From NCBI RefSeq assembly GCF_014212135.1, contig NZ_JACJVQ010000019.1:542111-606110 (forward strand): a stretch of DNA of 64,000 bases, read 5' to 3'. The stretch is from Cohnella thailandensis. Its GTDB lineage: Bacteria; Bacillota; Bacilli; Paenibacillales; Paenibacillaceae. Made by a program: the position numbers and the translations under genes. The notes under the pieces were generated by a model, which did not search any database, was not told where the DNA came from, and was given only the letters and a program-made list of their open reading frames with translations. The number at the start of each line of letters is the position of its first letter. Position 1 is the stretch's first letter. Shown here piece after piece: positions 33,002-41,293 of the stretch.

Positions 33002-34213
33002 TTACTTGCGCGCGAGGAAAAAGCCTGAATCCATAGTGATCCGTATACAGCCTTCAAGATTCAGTTTGCCTTGGATATAAGCTATAAATTGCTTCCGTTT
33101 CGCTCCGACCAGTTTCTCCCTGGCATTCATAGGGGTCGAGGTCATATAGCTAAGCAGCGGTTGGACGTCGTTCACGATTAACTGATCTTCGTAACGGAAG
33201 GTCTTCACGTCCGCGAACATCTTTGCAAGCAACTCGTGTCCATGGTCAAGTTCGAACCGCTCCATAATCGGATCCAACACTTTCATTTCAGGATCGAAGG
33301 CCTTCATAATCAACTCGATCTCCTGTAGGTGACGCTTGCTCATGGTAGATGTATACAACTGAGCTCCTGGTTTCATCACGCGGAAGATTTCGGCAAGAGC
33401 CGTTGGAATGTCGGGGACATGATACAGCATATTATTGGCGATAACGATGTCGAAATCTTCATCATGGAACGGAATCGACTGAATGTCGACGACGACAAAT
33501 TTGAATTGCCCTGATTCATTGCGGATTTTCCTTCGTGCTTCCTCGAGCATGCCAGGCGATAGATCGGTAACCGTGATCTTCCACGATTCGGGTATTCTAT
33601 CCGCATTCTTCGACCATAGAGTTCCTTCCCCGCATCCGATCTCCAATATTCTGAGATTCGGCCTGCTGCCTAAATGCTCGAAGAACCAACGATGCCACCC
33701 TTGCTTATTAACGCCGCATTTCTCATATAATTCGATTCTCGTTTGCAGTCGGTTTGCAAGATGGTATTGCTGCACCCAATCCTTTTCTACGTGTACGGCT
33801 TGAATAAGCTCCTTAAATGCTTTCCAATCCACCTCTTCATCCGAGGCGGAATGAATCAATTGATCAGTGGCTTCATTGATCGCTTTCAGAACGAATTGCA
33901 GATCTGCAGTCTTTTGCAAAATGATCTCTCTTTGCATGCGTAACGAACTGCCCAGATTCTGTTCCTGAACACGGCTTTCCGTAACGATTCGCTTGATCTC
34001 GTTAAGCGTCAACCCGATATACTTTAAGGTTTGGATTTGTTGCAGCTTGATTAGGTCGCTCCGATTATACAATCGCTTTGAAGCTTGGCCGTAACCCGAC
34101 GGCTTTAACAGCCCGATCTGATCGTAATATCGTAACGTTCTAAGCGTCAGGCCCGTTTCCTTTGCGATCTGGCCCGTCGTAAAATAATCGTGGTTCTGAT
34201 CTTGGGTTCGCAC
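33002..34213 (-). CDS. MerR regulator fused to SAM-dependent methyltransferase
   Basis: 403 aa. Residues 10-80 are a MerR winged helix (FTTGQIAKETGLTLRTLRYYDQIGLLKPSGYG), followed by a coiled coil to ~120. Residues ~165-300 are a class I methyltransferase with motif I EIGCGEG (191-197), VTDLSPGMLEEA and FDIVIANNMLYHVPD. Linking a regulator to a methyltransferase suggests self-contained response to a toxic small molecule that it methylates; that is inference. GTG start behind GAGGAGAG. Confidence 0.92.
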   Translation of the reverse strand: MRTQDQNHDYFTTGQIAKETGLTLRTLRYYDQIGLLKPSGYGQASKRLYNRSDLIKLQQIQTLKYIGLTLNEIKRIVTESRVQEQNLGSSLRMQREIILQKTADLQFVLKAINEATDQLIHSASDEEVDWKAFKELIQAVHVEKDWVQQYHLANRLQTRIELYEKCGVNKQGWHRWFFEHLGSRPNLRILEIGCGEGTLWSKNADRIPESWKITVTDLSPGMLEEARRKIRNESGQFKFVVVDIQSIPFHDEDFDIVIANNMLYHVPDIPTALAEIFRVMKPGAQLYTSTMSKRHLQEIELIMKAFDPEMKVLDPIMERFELDHGHELLAKMFADVKTFRYEDQLIVNDVQPLLSYMTSTPMNAREKLVGAKRKQFIAYIQGKLNLEGCIRITMDSGFFLARK

Positions 34214-34277
34214 TTTCTCTCCTCTGTTCCTATCGGATTAACAGGACGTTCGCCGACAAACAAGGACATCACTCCAT

Positions 34278-34628
34278 TTACGTACAGCAGTTGCCTTGTT
34301 TGTCATCTGAATTTCGGAAAATGCAGCATAACTCCGGAGAGAGCAAGCGATTGACTTCGGAATGATTCAGTTCGTAATAACTCCAAGTCCCTTTTGTCTC
34401 TCGAATAATCAGATCGGCGTCCAGAAGAATCTTTAAATGATAAGAAAGCTTGGACTGCGGCATACCGACGATATTCACAAGGTCGCATACGCATACGCTT
34501 CCCTGTTGAGTCAGTTCGTACATGATTTGAAGTCGCTTCTGATCCGCAAGAGCTTTAAACTTGGTTTCGTACTGGCTAAAATCCCTACTCTCCGCAATTG
34601 TCGTATGAACGGGAAGCGGTTTAAACAT
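34278..34628 (-). CDS. ArsR-family repressor 1
   Basis: 116-aa winged-helix repressor. CVCDLVNIVGMPQSKLSYHLKILLDADLI carries the As/Sb-type CxC in the recognition region, and the C-terminus adds further cysteines (ELCCIF and GNCCT). It lies 15 bp after a small CCxxCC peptide gene on the same strand. The shared control region has ATCAA-N6-TTGAT sites that fit this class of ArsR. Confidence 0.92.
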   Translation of the reverse strand: MFKPLPVHTTIAESRDFSQYETKFKALADQKRLQIMYELTQQGSVCVCDLVNIVGMPQSKLSYHLKILLDADLIIRETKGTWSYYELNHSEVNRLLSPELCCIFRNSDDKQGNCCT

Positions 34629-34643
34629 GCTTCCTTGCCTCCG

Positions 34644-34814
34644 TTAGCAACAAGCCGCACAGCAGGCAACCGTTGGTTGCTGCTTAAGCGGTATCGGCAA
34701 TTTCGCGCCTGTCTTAGATTCTTTATCTTGTGACCACATCCAGGCTTTACGTGCTTCTTTTTCAATCTCATTTTGCCGGAAGGATACGAGCTGTTCCGCT
34801 GCATAATGGTTCAT
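34644..34814 (-). CDS. 56-aa peptide ending in CCxxCC, upstream of arsR
   Basis: A short gene: MNHYAAEQLVSFRQNEIEKE, then ARKAWMWSQDKESK and a C-terminus VACCAACC. The N-terminal half is an amphipathic helix; four of the last six residues are Cys. Stop TAA 34644 is followed by GGAGG and arsR 15 bp later, so both are one transcript. The upstream RBS (ACGGAG) is moderate. A role in binding As(III) or another soft metal is inferred from cysteines and position. Confidence 0.7.
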   Translation of the reverse strand: MNHYAAEQLVSFRQNEIEKEARKAWMWSQDKESKTGAKLPIPLKQQPTVACCAACC

Positions 34815-34834
34815 CAATGGGCCACGCTCCGTTA

Positions 34835-34957
34835 ATCAAATTATTTTGATGTAAAGATCGTAGCATGACAATCCAAGATTTTCAAGATTAAATCAAGTTA
34901 ATTTGATTAAGCAATCGTAAATAAGCGCTTGCTAATATAATTGTATAATTATATAAT
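34835..34957. promoter_or_regulatory. Divergent arsenic control region
   Basis: Rightward promoter TTGCTA (34929-34934), 17 bp, TATAAT (34952-34957), with palindrome ATATAATT-GTAT-AATTATAT (34935-34954) in the spacer. Leftward promoter TTGAAA (34880-34885), 17 bp, TACGAT (34857-34862), flanked by two ATCAA-N6-TTGAT sites (34835-34850 and 34892-34907). Each ArsR thus appears to have its own operator type. Confidence 0.75.
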
Positions 34958-35000
34958 CGCCCTGCAGGTTGTTTGAACGACAAGGAAAGGAGTGAACGAC

Positions 35001-35327
35001 TTGCTTCAACCAAGGGAGTCACTCGAAACGCTCGCAGAAACCTTGAAGCTGTTGTCCGATAAAACACGCCTTGCGATCGTTGCCCTTCTCAAGGAGCGGG
35101 AGATGTGCGTGTGCGATATCGTGGACATTCTCGAGACGACGCAACCGAACATCAGCCAACATCTGAAGAAGTTAAAGACAGGCGGAATCGTCAAGGAAAC
35201 GCGTCGCAGCCAGTGGATCTATTACTCGCTAGCTACGGATGATAAACCGTATTTAAACGAACTTCTGAACCGACTTCCTTCCATGAAAGAGAAAATCGAT
35301 GCCCATGAACCCAACAGCTGCTGTTAA
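35001..35327 (+). CDS. arsR: Arsenical resistance repressor ArsR (2)
   Basis: 108-aa ArsR with CVCDIVDILETTQPNISQHLKKLKTGGIV: the CVCD As(III) site lies in helix alpha3 just before the recognition helix. C-terminal NSCC adds two cysteines. TTG 35001 is well spaced from AAAGGAG; the GTG at 34992 touches it. First gene of rightward arsR-arsB-arsC. Confidence 0.94.
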   Translation: MLQPRESLETLAETLKLLSDKTRLAIVALLKEREMCVCDIVDILETTQPNISQHLKKLKTGGIVKETRRSQWIYYSLATDDKPYLNELLNRLPSMKEKIDAHEPNSCC

Positions 35328-35339
35328 TTTAGAGGTATT

Positions 35340-36632
35340 ATGTTAGCTCTCGCTTCCGTCCTGTTTCTCGTCACTTTGATCTTCGTCATATGGCAGCCCA
35401 AAGGCTTGAACATAGGCTGGTCCGCTTGCGGCGGGGCCATCGTCGCCTTGATTTGCGGAGTCGTTACCTTCGAGGACGTCTGGGACGTCACGCAAATCGT
35501 GTGGAACGCCACGCTCGCCTTCGTTGCCGTCATCCTAATCTCCCTTATCCTGGACGAGATCGGCTTCTTTGAATGGGCAGCTCTGCATATGGCCCGGTTT
35601 GCTAAGGGGAACGGCACTCTTATGTTCGCGTATGTCATCTTGCTTGGTGCCGCGGTCGCCGCTTTTTTTGCAAATGATGGAGCTGCCCTTATCTTGACGC
35701 CGATCGTATTAGCCATGGTAAGAGCGCTCAAGTTCGATGAACGCATGATCCTGCCATTTATCATGGCCAGCGGGTTTATCTCGGACACCGCCTCCTTACC
35801 GCTTGTCGTAAGCAATCTGGTCAATATCGTTTCATCGGACTTTTTCGGCATTGGATTTGTGGAATATGCAGGTCGAATGATCGTCCCCACGCTCTTCTCG
35901 ATCGCCGCTAGCTTGTTAGTCCTTTATCTCTTCTACCGTCGGAGCATCCCGAAGAAATACGATTTGGGTCATTTAAAGAAGCCGGTAGAGGCCATTAAGG
36001 ATGCCAGGCTCTTTAAGATCTCTTGGGTGATTCTGGCTGTTCTGCTTGTCGCTTATCTAATGAGCGAATTCATAAACGTTCCCGTCTCGATCATCGCGGG
36101 GGCTGCAGCTCTTGTCTTTCTGCTGCTTGCAAGGCAAAGCCGCGAGATTCATACCTGGAAACTCGTTAAGGGCGCTCCGTGGGCTGTAGTGGTCTTCTCC
36201 ATTGGGATGTATGTCGTCGTCTACGGTTTACGAAATGTCGGATTAACGGATGAACTCGGAGAAGTCTTTAAGCGGGTTGGAGACCAAGGACTGTTCGTTG
36301 CGACTATCGGTACAGGCTTCATCGCCGCCATCCTGTCCTCCATCATAAACAATATGCCGACCGTGATGATCGATGCACTGGCCATTCGGGATGCGAACCC
36401 GACAGGAGCGATTCGGGAGGCTCTGATCTATGCCAATGTCATCGGATCCGACTTGGGACCAAAGATTACGCCGATTGGTTCGCTCGCAACGTTACTCTGG
36501 CTGCACGTTCTCTCGAGCAAGGGCGTCAAAATCTCTTGGGGGACCTACTTCAAAACCGGAATCGTACTGACGATACCTGTCCTCTTCCTTACGCTTGTCG
36601 GTCTCTTTTTCTGGCTTAAAGTCGTTGGTTGA
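35340..36632 (+). CDS. arsB: Arsenite efflux pump ArsB
   Basis: 430-aa integral membrane protein of the ArsB/NhaD superfamily with about 12 spans. Diagnostic parts are FFANDGAALILTPIVLAM, FISDTASLPLVVSNLVNI, SSIINNMPTVMID and ANVIGSDLGPKITPIGSLATLLWLH. It exports As(OH)3/Sb(OH)3, driven by membrane potential or protons. It lies 12 bp after arsR. Confidence 0.97.
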   Translation: MLALASVLFLVTLIFVIWQPKGLNIGWSACGGAIVALICGVVTFEDVWDVTQIVWNATLAFVAVILISLILDEIGFFEWAALHMARFAKGNGTLMFAYVILLGAAVAAFFANDGAALILTPIVLAMVRALKFDERMILPFIMASGFISDTASLPLVVSNLVNIVSSDFFGIGFVEYAGRMIVPTLFSIAASLLVLYLFYRRSIPKKYDLGHLKKPVEAIKDARLFKISWVILAVLLVAYLMSEFINVPVSIIAGAAALVFLLLARQSREIHTWKLVKGAPWAVVVFSIGMYVVVYGLRNVGLTDELGEVFKRVGDQGLFVATIGTGFIAAILSSIINNMPTVMIDALAIRDANPTGAIREALIYANVIGSDLGPKITPIGSLATLLWLHVLSSKGVKISWGTYFKTGIVLTIPVLFLTLVGLFFWLKVVG

Positions 36633-36673
36633 ACCTTATTGAACACAATTCCATCTAAAAGGGGACATTTCAA

Positions 36674-37099
36674 ATGAGCAACAAACCGTTAGTCTACTTC
36701 CTTTGTACGGGCAATTCTTGTCGCAGCCAGATGGCCGATGGCTTTCTAAACTCGCTTGGCGGCGATAAATACGAAGTGCAGAGCGCAGGGCTTGAAGCAC
36801 ATGGCCTGAATCCTCGCGCGGTTCAAGTCATGAAGGAAGCCGGCGTTGATATCGGCGGCAACAGCTCCGATGTTATCGATCCTGATCTCCTGAATCGTGC
36901 CGCCTATGTGATCACATTGTGCGGACACGCGGATGAACACTGTCCTGTCATTAGCAATCCAAGCGTAATCAAGTGGCACTGGGGTTTTGACGACCCTGCT
37001 AAAGCTACCGGTACGGAAGACGAAATTATGGCGCAGTTCCGCCGCGTTAGAGACGCGATTGAAGAAAGGATTCAGCTATTCGTAGATATAGGAGTATAA
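36674..37099 (+). CDS. arsC: Thioredoxin-coupled arsenate reductase
   Basis: 141 aa of the low-molecular-weight phosphatase-like ArsC class. P-loop CTGNSCRS with C11 nucleophile, and the redox relay C83 and C90 (LCGHADEHC), matching C10-C82-C89 of B. subtilis ArsC. Converts arsenate to arsenite for ArsB. Last gene of arsRBC; a terminator follows. Confidence 0.97.
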   Translation: MSNKPLVYFLCTGNSCRSQMADGFLNSLGGDKYEVQSAGLEAHGLNPRAVQVMKEAGVDIGGNSSDVIDPDLLNRAAYVITLCGHADEHCPVISNPSVIKWHWGFDDPAKATGTEDEIMAQFRRVRDAIEERIQLFVDIGV

Positions 37100-37101
37100 A
37101 G

Positions 37102-37144
37102 GAAAGCCGAACCCGTCGTTAAAGACGAGGCTCGGCTTTCTTCA
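37102..37144. terminator. ars operon terminator
   Basis: Stem GAAAGCCGA / TCGGCTTTC enclosing a second GTCGT...ACGA stem, followed by TTC. It lies between convergent arsC and the AEC transporter and may serve both. Confidence 0.75.
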
Positions 37145-37162
37145 GCGTGGGTCAGGAAATAA

Positions 37163-38101
37163 TCAAATGGGCAGAAAGTAGATGACCGTCGTTACGGTAA
37201 TCAGGCTAGCGGTTGTCGTTGCCAATACCGTCTGCGAAGCGAAATCCTGCTCGGAGTCGAACTCGACAGCAAGCAGCACGCTGGACAGCGAGGTCGGAAC
37301 CGCCGACGAGACGATCAATGCCGCTGCCGTCAGATCGTCTATGTTCATGAAGAACCGGAGCACGAATATTGCTCCCCATGCAAGCAGAGGTCCGGCTACC
37401 AGACGCAGTATCGTCGCGATTCCGACATCGACCGCCATTTTCCTATTGAAGCCGCCGCTCATACTGCCCAGTTGAACGCCCAGCGTGAACAGCGCCGTGC
37501 CGATGAATGCGCTCGACAAGTAACCGACCGAAGTCTCGATGAAGCTTGGAATCGGCGTCTCGAACCCATGCAGGATCAGCGCCAACGGGATGACGTAAAT
37601 GATCGGCATCGACAGGATCACTTTGCGAATTTGCCGCCAATTTGCCTTATGAGCATTGACGCTGTAGATGCCGTAAGTGTTAGGAATTAGCGATTGCATC
37701 ATCATGATGATGATCTGGATCGACTGCGTGTAAACGTTGTTCGAGAAAGCAAGCTGATTGATCGGAATGCCGTAGTTGGCGCTATTGTAGAACAGGACGG
37801 CATTGCGCATGGCAGCCCTCCTGGCTCCGTCGCTGCCTCGAAGTCTCCCAACGATCTCAACCAACATATACTGCGCGACCATGAACAGGGCGAAGTATAG
37901 AAGCACGCTCCCGAACAGCTTGCCGGAGATCGAAGTCGTATAGAGAAGATCGAACATCAGCGCAGGCGAGAACAAATAAAAATTCATCTTGGATAACGTC
38001 CGGATATCCAATCGAAAAATCCGCTGCATTACGATTCCTATGCCGATCAAGATGGATAAAGGCAATACGTTGTTCCATAAAACATGCAAAAAGATTTCCA
38101 C
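37163..38101 (-). CDS. AEC-family (auxin efflux carrier-like) transporter
   Basis: 312 aa with ten predicted membrane helices in two halves. Family hallmarks are FFSPALMF-like LFSPALMFDLLY, NSANYGIPINQLAF and the C-terminal ALIVSSAVPTSLSSVLLAVEF. AEC proteins move organic acids or other anions; the substrate is unknown. The GTG start at 38101 has only a distant GGAG, and an in-frame stop lies just upstream. Confidence 0.92.
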   Translation of the reverse strand: MEIFLHVLWNNVLPLSILIGIGIVMQRIFRLDIRTLSKMNFYLFSPALMFDLLYTTSISGKLFGSVLLYFALFMVAQYMLVEIVGRLRGSDGARRAAMRNAVLFYNSANYGIPINQLAFSNNVYTQSIQIIIMMMQSLIPNTYGIYSVNAHKANWRQIRKVILSMPIIYVIPLALILHGFETPIPSFIETSVGYLSSAFIGTALFTLGVQLGSMSGGFNRKMAVDVGIATILRLVAGPLLAWGAIFVLRFFMNIDDLTAAALIVSSAVPTSLSSVLLAVEFDSEQDFASQTVLATTTASLITVTTVIYFLPI

Positions 38102-38209
38102 GCGGTTCGTTCAACTCCATGATAACGAAGCGTACGTTCTGTCGTTGCTTCCTAATAAACGTCAAGCCCCATTGTACAACGGAAGAGCCGATCGGGGAAG
38201 TTGCCTACG

Positions 38210-38244
38210 ACAACGGCAGCCGATTTACTGTCGGCTGCCGTTGT
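38210..38244. repeat. Perfect 14-bp inverted repeat
   Basis: ACAACGGCAGCCGA and its exact complement around 7 nt. No strong T-run on either side. It may end the DUF1232 transcript. Confidence 0.6.
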
Positions 38245-38269
38245 GTCTTAATGGAGTAATCTTTCCTCT

Positions 38270-38656
38270 TTAGTCCCAAAAATGACGGAATATTAAAATG
38301 GAAAACCAAAGGAAAGCAGCAATCCATAATAAAACAATTAAGCTGCCTACAAACCAGTTTTTTGGTTTTCCGCCCTTTATTCGTTGCTCTGCTTGTACTA
38401 TGGATTCCTGCAGAACGGCGTCGGGTATCAGCTTTAATGCCAACGTAACGCCTATCGGAACCAATATCAAATCATCCAGATAACCTAATACCGGTATGAA
38501 ATCCGGAATCAAATCAACGGGACTGAATGCATAGGCGACAACGCATACGGCAAACATTTTTGCATACCAGGGAGTTCGATTATCCTTATAAGCGTAAAAC
38601 AGAACGTAAACTTTTCTCTTAAGCTGTCTTGCCCACGATTTTAACCTTTCCATCAT
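38270..38656 (-). CDS. YkvA/DUF1232 membrane protein
   Basis: 128 aa. The DUF1232 signature is AFSPVDLIPDFIPVLGYLDDLILVP, and a C-terminal membrane helix (about 105-126) follows. Function of the family is unknown. ATG 38656 is preferred to 38677, since AGGGGT lies between them. A single leftward gene. Confidence 0.85.
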   Translation of the reverse strand: MMERLKSWARQLKRKVYVLFYAYKDNRTPWYAKMFAVCVVAYAFSPVDLIPDFIPVLGYLDDLILVPIGVTLALKLIPDAVLQESIVQAEQRIKGGKPKNWFVGSLIVLLWIAAFLWFSILIFRHFWD

Positions 38657-38836
38657 CCAACCTATTACCCCTATCATGTTGAAAACTATCTCATATCTCT
38701 ATTATATCATGAACTCACTATAAGCTATTGTTCCCGTTTATTTCATGTTCCACACATCCTTATGTACTCACACACTAACCCAAAGAAGCCGCGATTAACG
38801 CGGCATTCGGATCCTGAATTCCTTACGATGATAAAA

Positions 38837-39280
38837 TCAAAACGTATTAAATACATTTTCGCATTCTTCCACGGTCGGTTGATAAAAACAGTGCTTCTTC
38901 CATCGTCCTACGAGCGGCTGATTGTACCAAGTTGGCGGACAAGGTCCGGGATTCTCGAACGATCCGGGACGGAAATACCATAGGGAGAATTCGGCCGGCC
39001 AATTCCGCTCCCCATTCACGGCCCGTCGCGCCAGGCGGCGTTCCCTGTCTCTTGCGCCTTGGTAATACAATCCATGCTGCAGCGCTTCGAACGCATGCGG
39101 CTGTTCGATCATTTGGGGAATGGTCCGGATTCCTTTGAAATCGGAGCAATTCGCTCTTACCCGGTTAATGCCAACATTACCGACAAGGAGCATGCCCATT
39201 TCGCCTTCGGTCTCAGCTTCAGCTCGAAGCAACCTTGCCAGCATATCGATGTCCTGTTGCCTAGCCTTTACGACTGCCAT
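38837..39280 (-). CDS. cwlJ: Spore cortex-lytic enzyme CwlJ
   Basis: 147-aa hydrolase_2 protein matching B. subtilis CwlJ along its length: MAVVKARQQDIDMLARLLRA, GNVGINRVRANCSDFKG, EQPHAFEAL, WYFRPG and the ending CENVFNTF. CwlJ degrades spore cortex during germination and needs GerQ, which is not in this window. A catalytic Glu lies in RAEAETEG. ATG 39280 follows GAGGTGAGCC and matches the known start. Confidence 0.96.
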   Translation of the reverse strand: MAVVKARQQDIDMLARLLRAEAETEGEMGMLLVGNVGINRVRANCSDFKGIRTIPQMIEQPHAFEALQHGLYYQGARDRERRLARRAVNGERNWPAEFSLWYFRPGSFENPGPCPPTWYNQPLVGRWKKHCFYQPTVEECENVFNTF

Positions 39281-39356
39281 TGGCTCACCTCTTTGGATTT
39301 CTAGGCTCATTATATTGTAGGCGAAGCTGATGTGTTACATTGGCCAAATAGCGAGC

Positions 39357-39392
39357 GATAAAAATAGCCGCCTCATCCGTTGATGAAGCGGC
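39357..39392 (-). terminator. Terminator of the GLUG-repeat gene
   Basis: Stem GCCGCTTCATC / GATGAGGCGGC with one G-T pair, loop AACG, then TATTTTTATC on the minus strand. Confidence 0.85.
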
Positions 39393-39403
39393 TTGTTCTA
39401 CAA

Positions 39404-40291
39404 CTAATACGGAAGTAATTCGCCGTAGCCGGCACTTTGCTTCACGATACCATCGTTTTTGCCGTATACGAGGCCGACGAACTCGTTCGAGCGATAATTT
39501 ATAGAAGAATTGGCTTCCGATTTGCGGATTTTCCCTCCTAGGTTGTTGTACCCGACAATCCCTCCGACGTAAGCCGGCCCAGTGGAAGAGGAGTTTATAA
39601 CGCCGTAAGCGGTCGATTCCTTTATCTTACCGGAGTTGTCGCCCGCTATTCCGCCAAGATGAGAATCGCCGGTGACCGACGCTTTTTCTGTAGAACAATT
39701 CTTGATAACCCCATTGACATCATTGGTACCCACGATGCCGCCTCCTACGGAAGCGGTGGTGACCCATACGTAGTACAAGGTACGGCTATTTCGAATAATA
39801 CCGTTATTATAACCGGCAATAGTTCCAATAGAACCCAGTCCGGTTACGCTAGTACCTTGAATTTCCACGTTGTCAATGGTTCCGTAATTTTGCCCTGCGA
39901 TGGCGCCGAGCTGATAATTTCCTATAATGCTGGCACTCTCAATCCTTAAATTTTTGACTACGCCGCCTGCTTCGATACGGCTGAACAACCCGTTCCCCAC
40001 TCCGCGGAAACCTAAGAGCTCGTGATTATTTCCGTCCAACACGCCTGTGAAACTATCTACAGGAATCAATTCCAGGAAACTAAGATTGAGATCCTGACCC
40101 AGCTCGAAATGCGCGGACGGATTCAAATGAAGCAACTGAAAGTCCTCGTAACTGCATAAGACGTAAGGCGATTTTTTTGATCCGTCACCGGTTTGCTCAC
40201 ATGTACCCGCTTCCCCTTCCGCTGCATTAACTTGACTAGCTAACGAGAAAACCATAACGACTGCCATAATAACCGTCAATAATCTTTTCAC
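39404..40291 (-). CDS. Secreted GLUG-repeat protein
   Basis: 295 aa with a cleavable signal peptide (SLASQVNAAEG). Residues ~45-100 resemble the start of GLUG proteins (GDGSKKSPYVLCSYEDFQLL, LDGNNHELLGF). About five GLUG-type repeats follow at 30-36 residue spacing (GAIAGQNYGTIDN, GTIAGYNNGIIRN, GGIVGTNDVNGVIKN, GGIAGDNSGKIKES and GGIVGYNNLGGKIRKS). It probably forms a beta-helix outside the cell. The gap 40292-40452 upstream has only an A/T-rich promoter-like stretch. Confidence 0.87.
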   Translation of the reverse strand: MKRLLTVIMAVVMVFSLASQVNAAEGEAGTCEQTGDGSKKSPYVLCSYEDFQLLHLNPSAHFELGQDLNLSFLELIPVDSFTGVLDGNNHELLGFRGVGNGLFSRIEAGGVVKNLRIESASIIGNYQLGAIAGQNYGTIDNVEIQGTSVTGLGSIGTIAGYNNGIIRNSRTLYYVWVTTASVGGGIVGTNDVNGVIKNCSTEKASVTGDSHLGGIAGDNSGKIKESTAYGVINSSSTGPAYVGGIVGYNNLGGKIRKSEANSSINYRSNEFVGLVYGKNDGIVKQSAGYGELLPY

Positions 40292-40452
40292 GCGACCAAC
40301 TCCTTATTCATTTTGAAGGCCTAACAACATTCAGAACCTCTCTACTGCCCCCCCCTAAAGAACTAGAATAGTAAATACAGGTATAATAGTATAATAATGG
40401 GGTTGTGATGTTTGTCGGTTTTTGAAGTATTCGTTAAAAAATCAGCGGCATT

Positions 40453-40482
40453 AAAAACGACAGCCGATCGTAGCGATCGGCT
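40453..40482 (-). terminator. Terminator of the L,D-transpeptidase gene
   Basis: Stem AGCCGATCG / CGATCGGCT with loop CTA, then GTCGTTTTTAA on the minus strand. Confidence 0.85.
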
Positions 40483-40526
40483 GCCAGTCAAGGGATATCC
40501 GTTTTATTCCAAATTACAATCCTGAA

Positions 40527-41216
40527 TCATTCCAACAGACCGAATTTTTCGTATACTTCCAGAGTAACGACACCGTTCGGGATGAGACCGTTCCGCCGTT
40601 GAAATTCTTTAAGCGCTATCGTCGTGGAAGATCTGAACTTTCCATCGCATGGACCGTGAAAATATCCCGCGCTTTGCAATCTGTTCTGAACGAGCTGAAC
40701 CTCAGCCCCGACGTCTCCTTCGCTTACCAATCTCGGTTCTTGATTCGCTTCGCCAAGCACGTGACCGAATATGGTCACTTTCGTTCCGACAGGAATCATT
40801 TCGTATAATTCCTCGACGTCGCGATTTCTCATGCGAATGCATCCGTGGCTGGCATGTTGGCCGATGGAGTAAGGTTTGTTGGTTCCGTGAATTCCGTACG
40901 TTCCCCAAGGCACATTCAAGCCGATCCAACGGGTTCCGAAGGAAGGTCCCCAATTTTTCCCTTTATAGGTGACGATATATTCTCCGACGGGAGTTGGCGT
41001 GGAAGGGTTGCCGACTGCTACCGAGAAGCTTTTATAAGGAATATGGTCCAGATAAACGACAAGCCGATGTCGCTGCGGATACACTTCAATCGTAATAAGT
41101 CCGTTATCCTTGACGATCGGAAGCGCTGGACTCGCATGGGTATGTATCGGCAGGAATGCTTGGATGAAAAATAAAATGATCAGTGTGCCGCATATTTGAT
41201 ATCGGTATCGGTTCAT
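40527..41216 (-). CDS. L,D-transpeptidase with peptidoglycan-binding domain
   Basis: 229-aa secreted cell-wall enzyme. Signal peptide (1-29), YkuD catalytic domain (about 40-150) with HGCIRM at 124-129 (catalytic C126) and GTNKPYSIG. A C-terminal PG_binding_1 domain (about 165-227: GAEVQLVQNRLQSAGYF) follows. Forms 3-3 cross-links or attaches proteins to murein. ATG 41216 follows AGGTGAG. In most Bacillus YkuD proteins the binding module is a LysM domain at the other end. Confidence 0.93.
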   Translation of the reverse strand: MNRYRYQICGTLIILFFIQAFLPIHTHASPALPIVKDNGLITIEVYPQRHRLVVYLDHIPYKSFSVAVGNPSTPTPVGEYIVTYKGKNWGPSFGTRWIGLNVPWGTYGIHGTNKPYSIGQHASHGCIRMRNRDVEELYEMIPVGTKVTIFGHVLGEANQEPRLVSEGDVGAEVQLVQNRLQSAGYFHGPCDGKFRSSTTIALKEFQRRNGLIPNGVVTLEVYEKFGLLE

Positions 41217-41293
41217 TACCACTCACCTGTTTTATTTTCCGTTAGCTTGACCAGAATCCAGGAAATCATGCAAACATTCAATGCTTTCCCTGA

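Noticed and set aside
34511..34804. 97-codon frame over the arsR start and CCxxCC peptide
   Set aside because: Basic, motif-less frame; the competing frame encodes the peptide with a clean operon structure.
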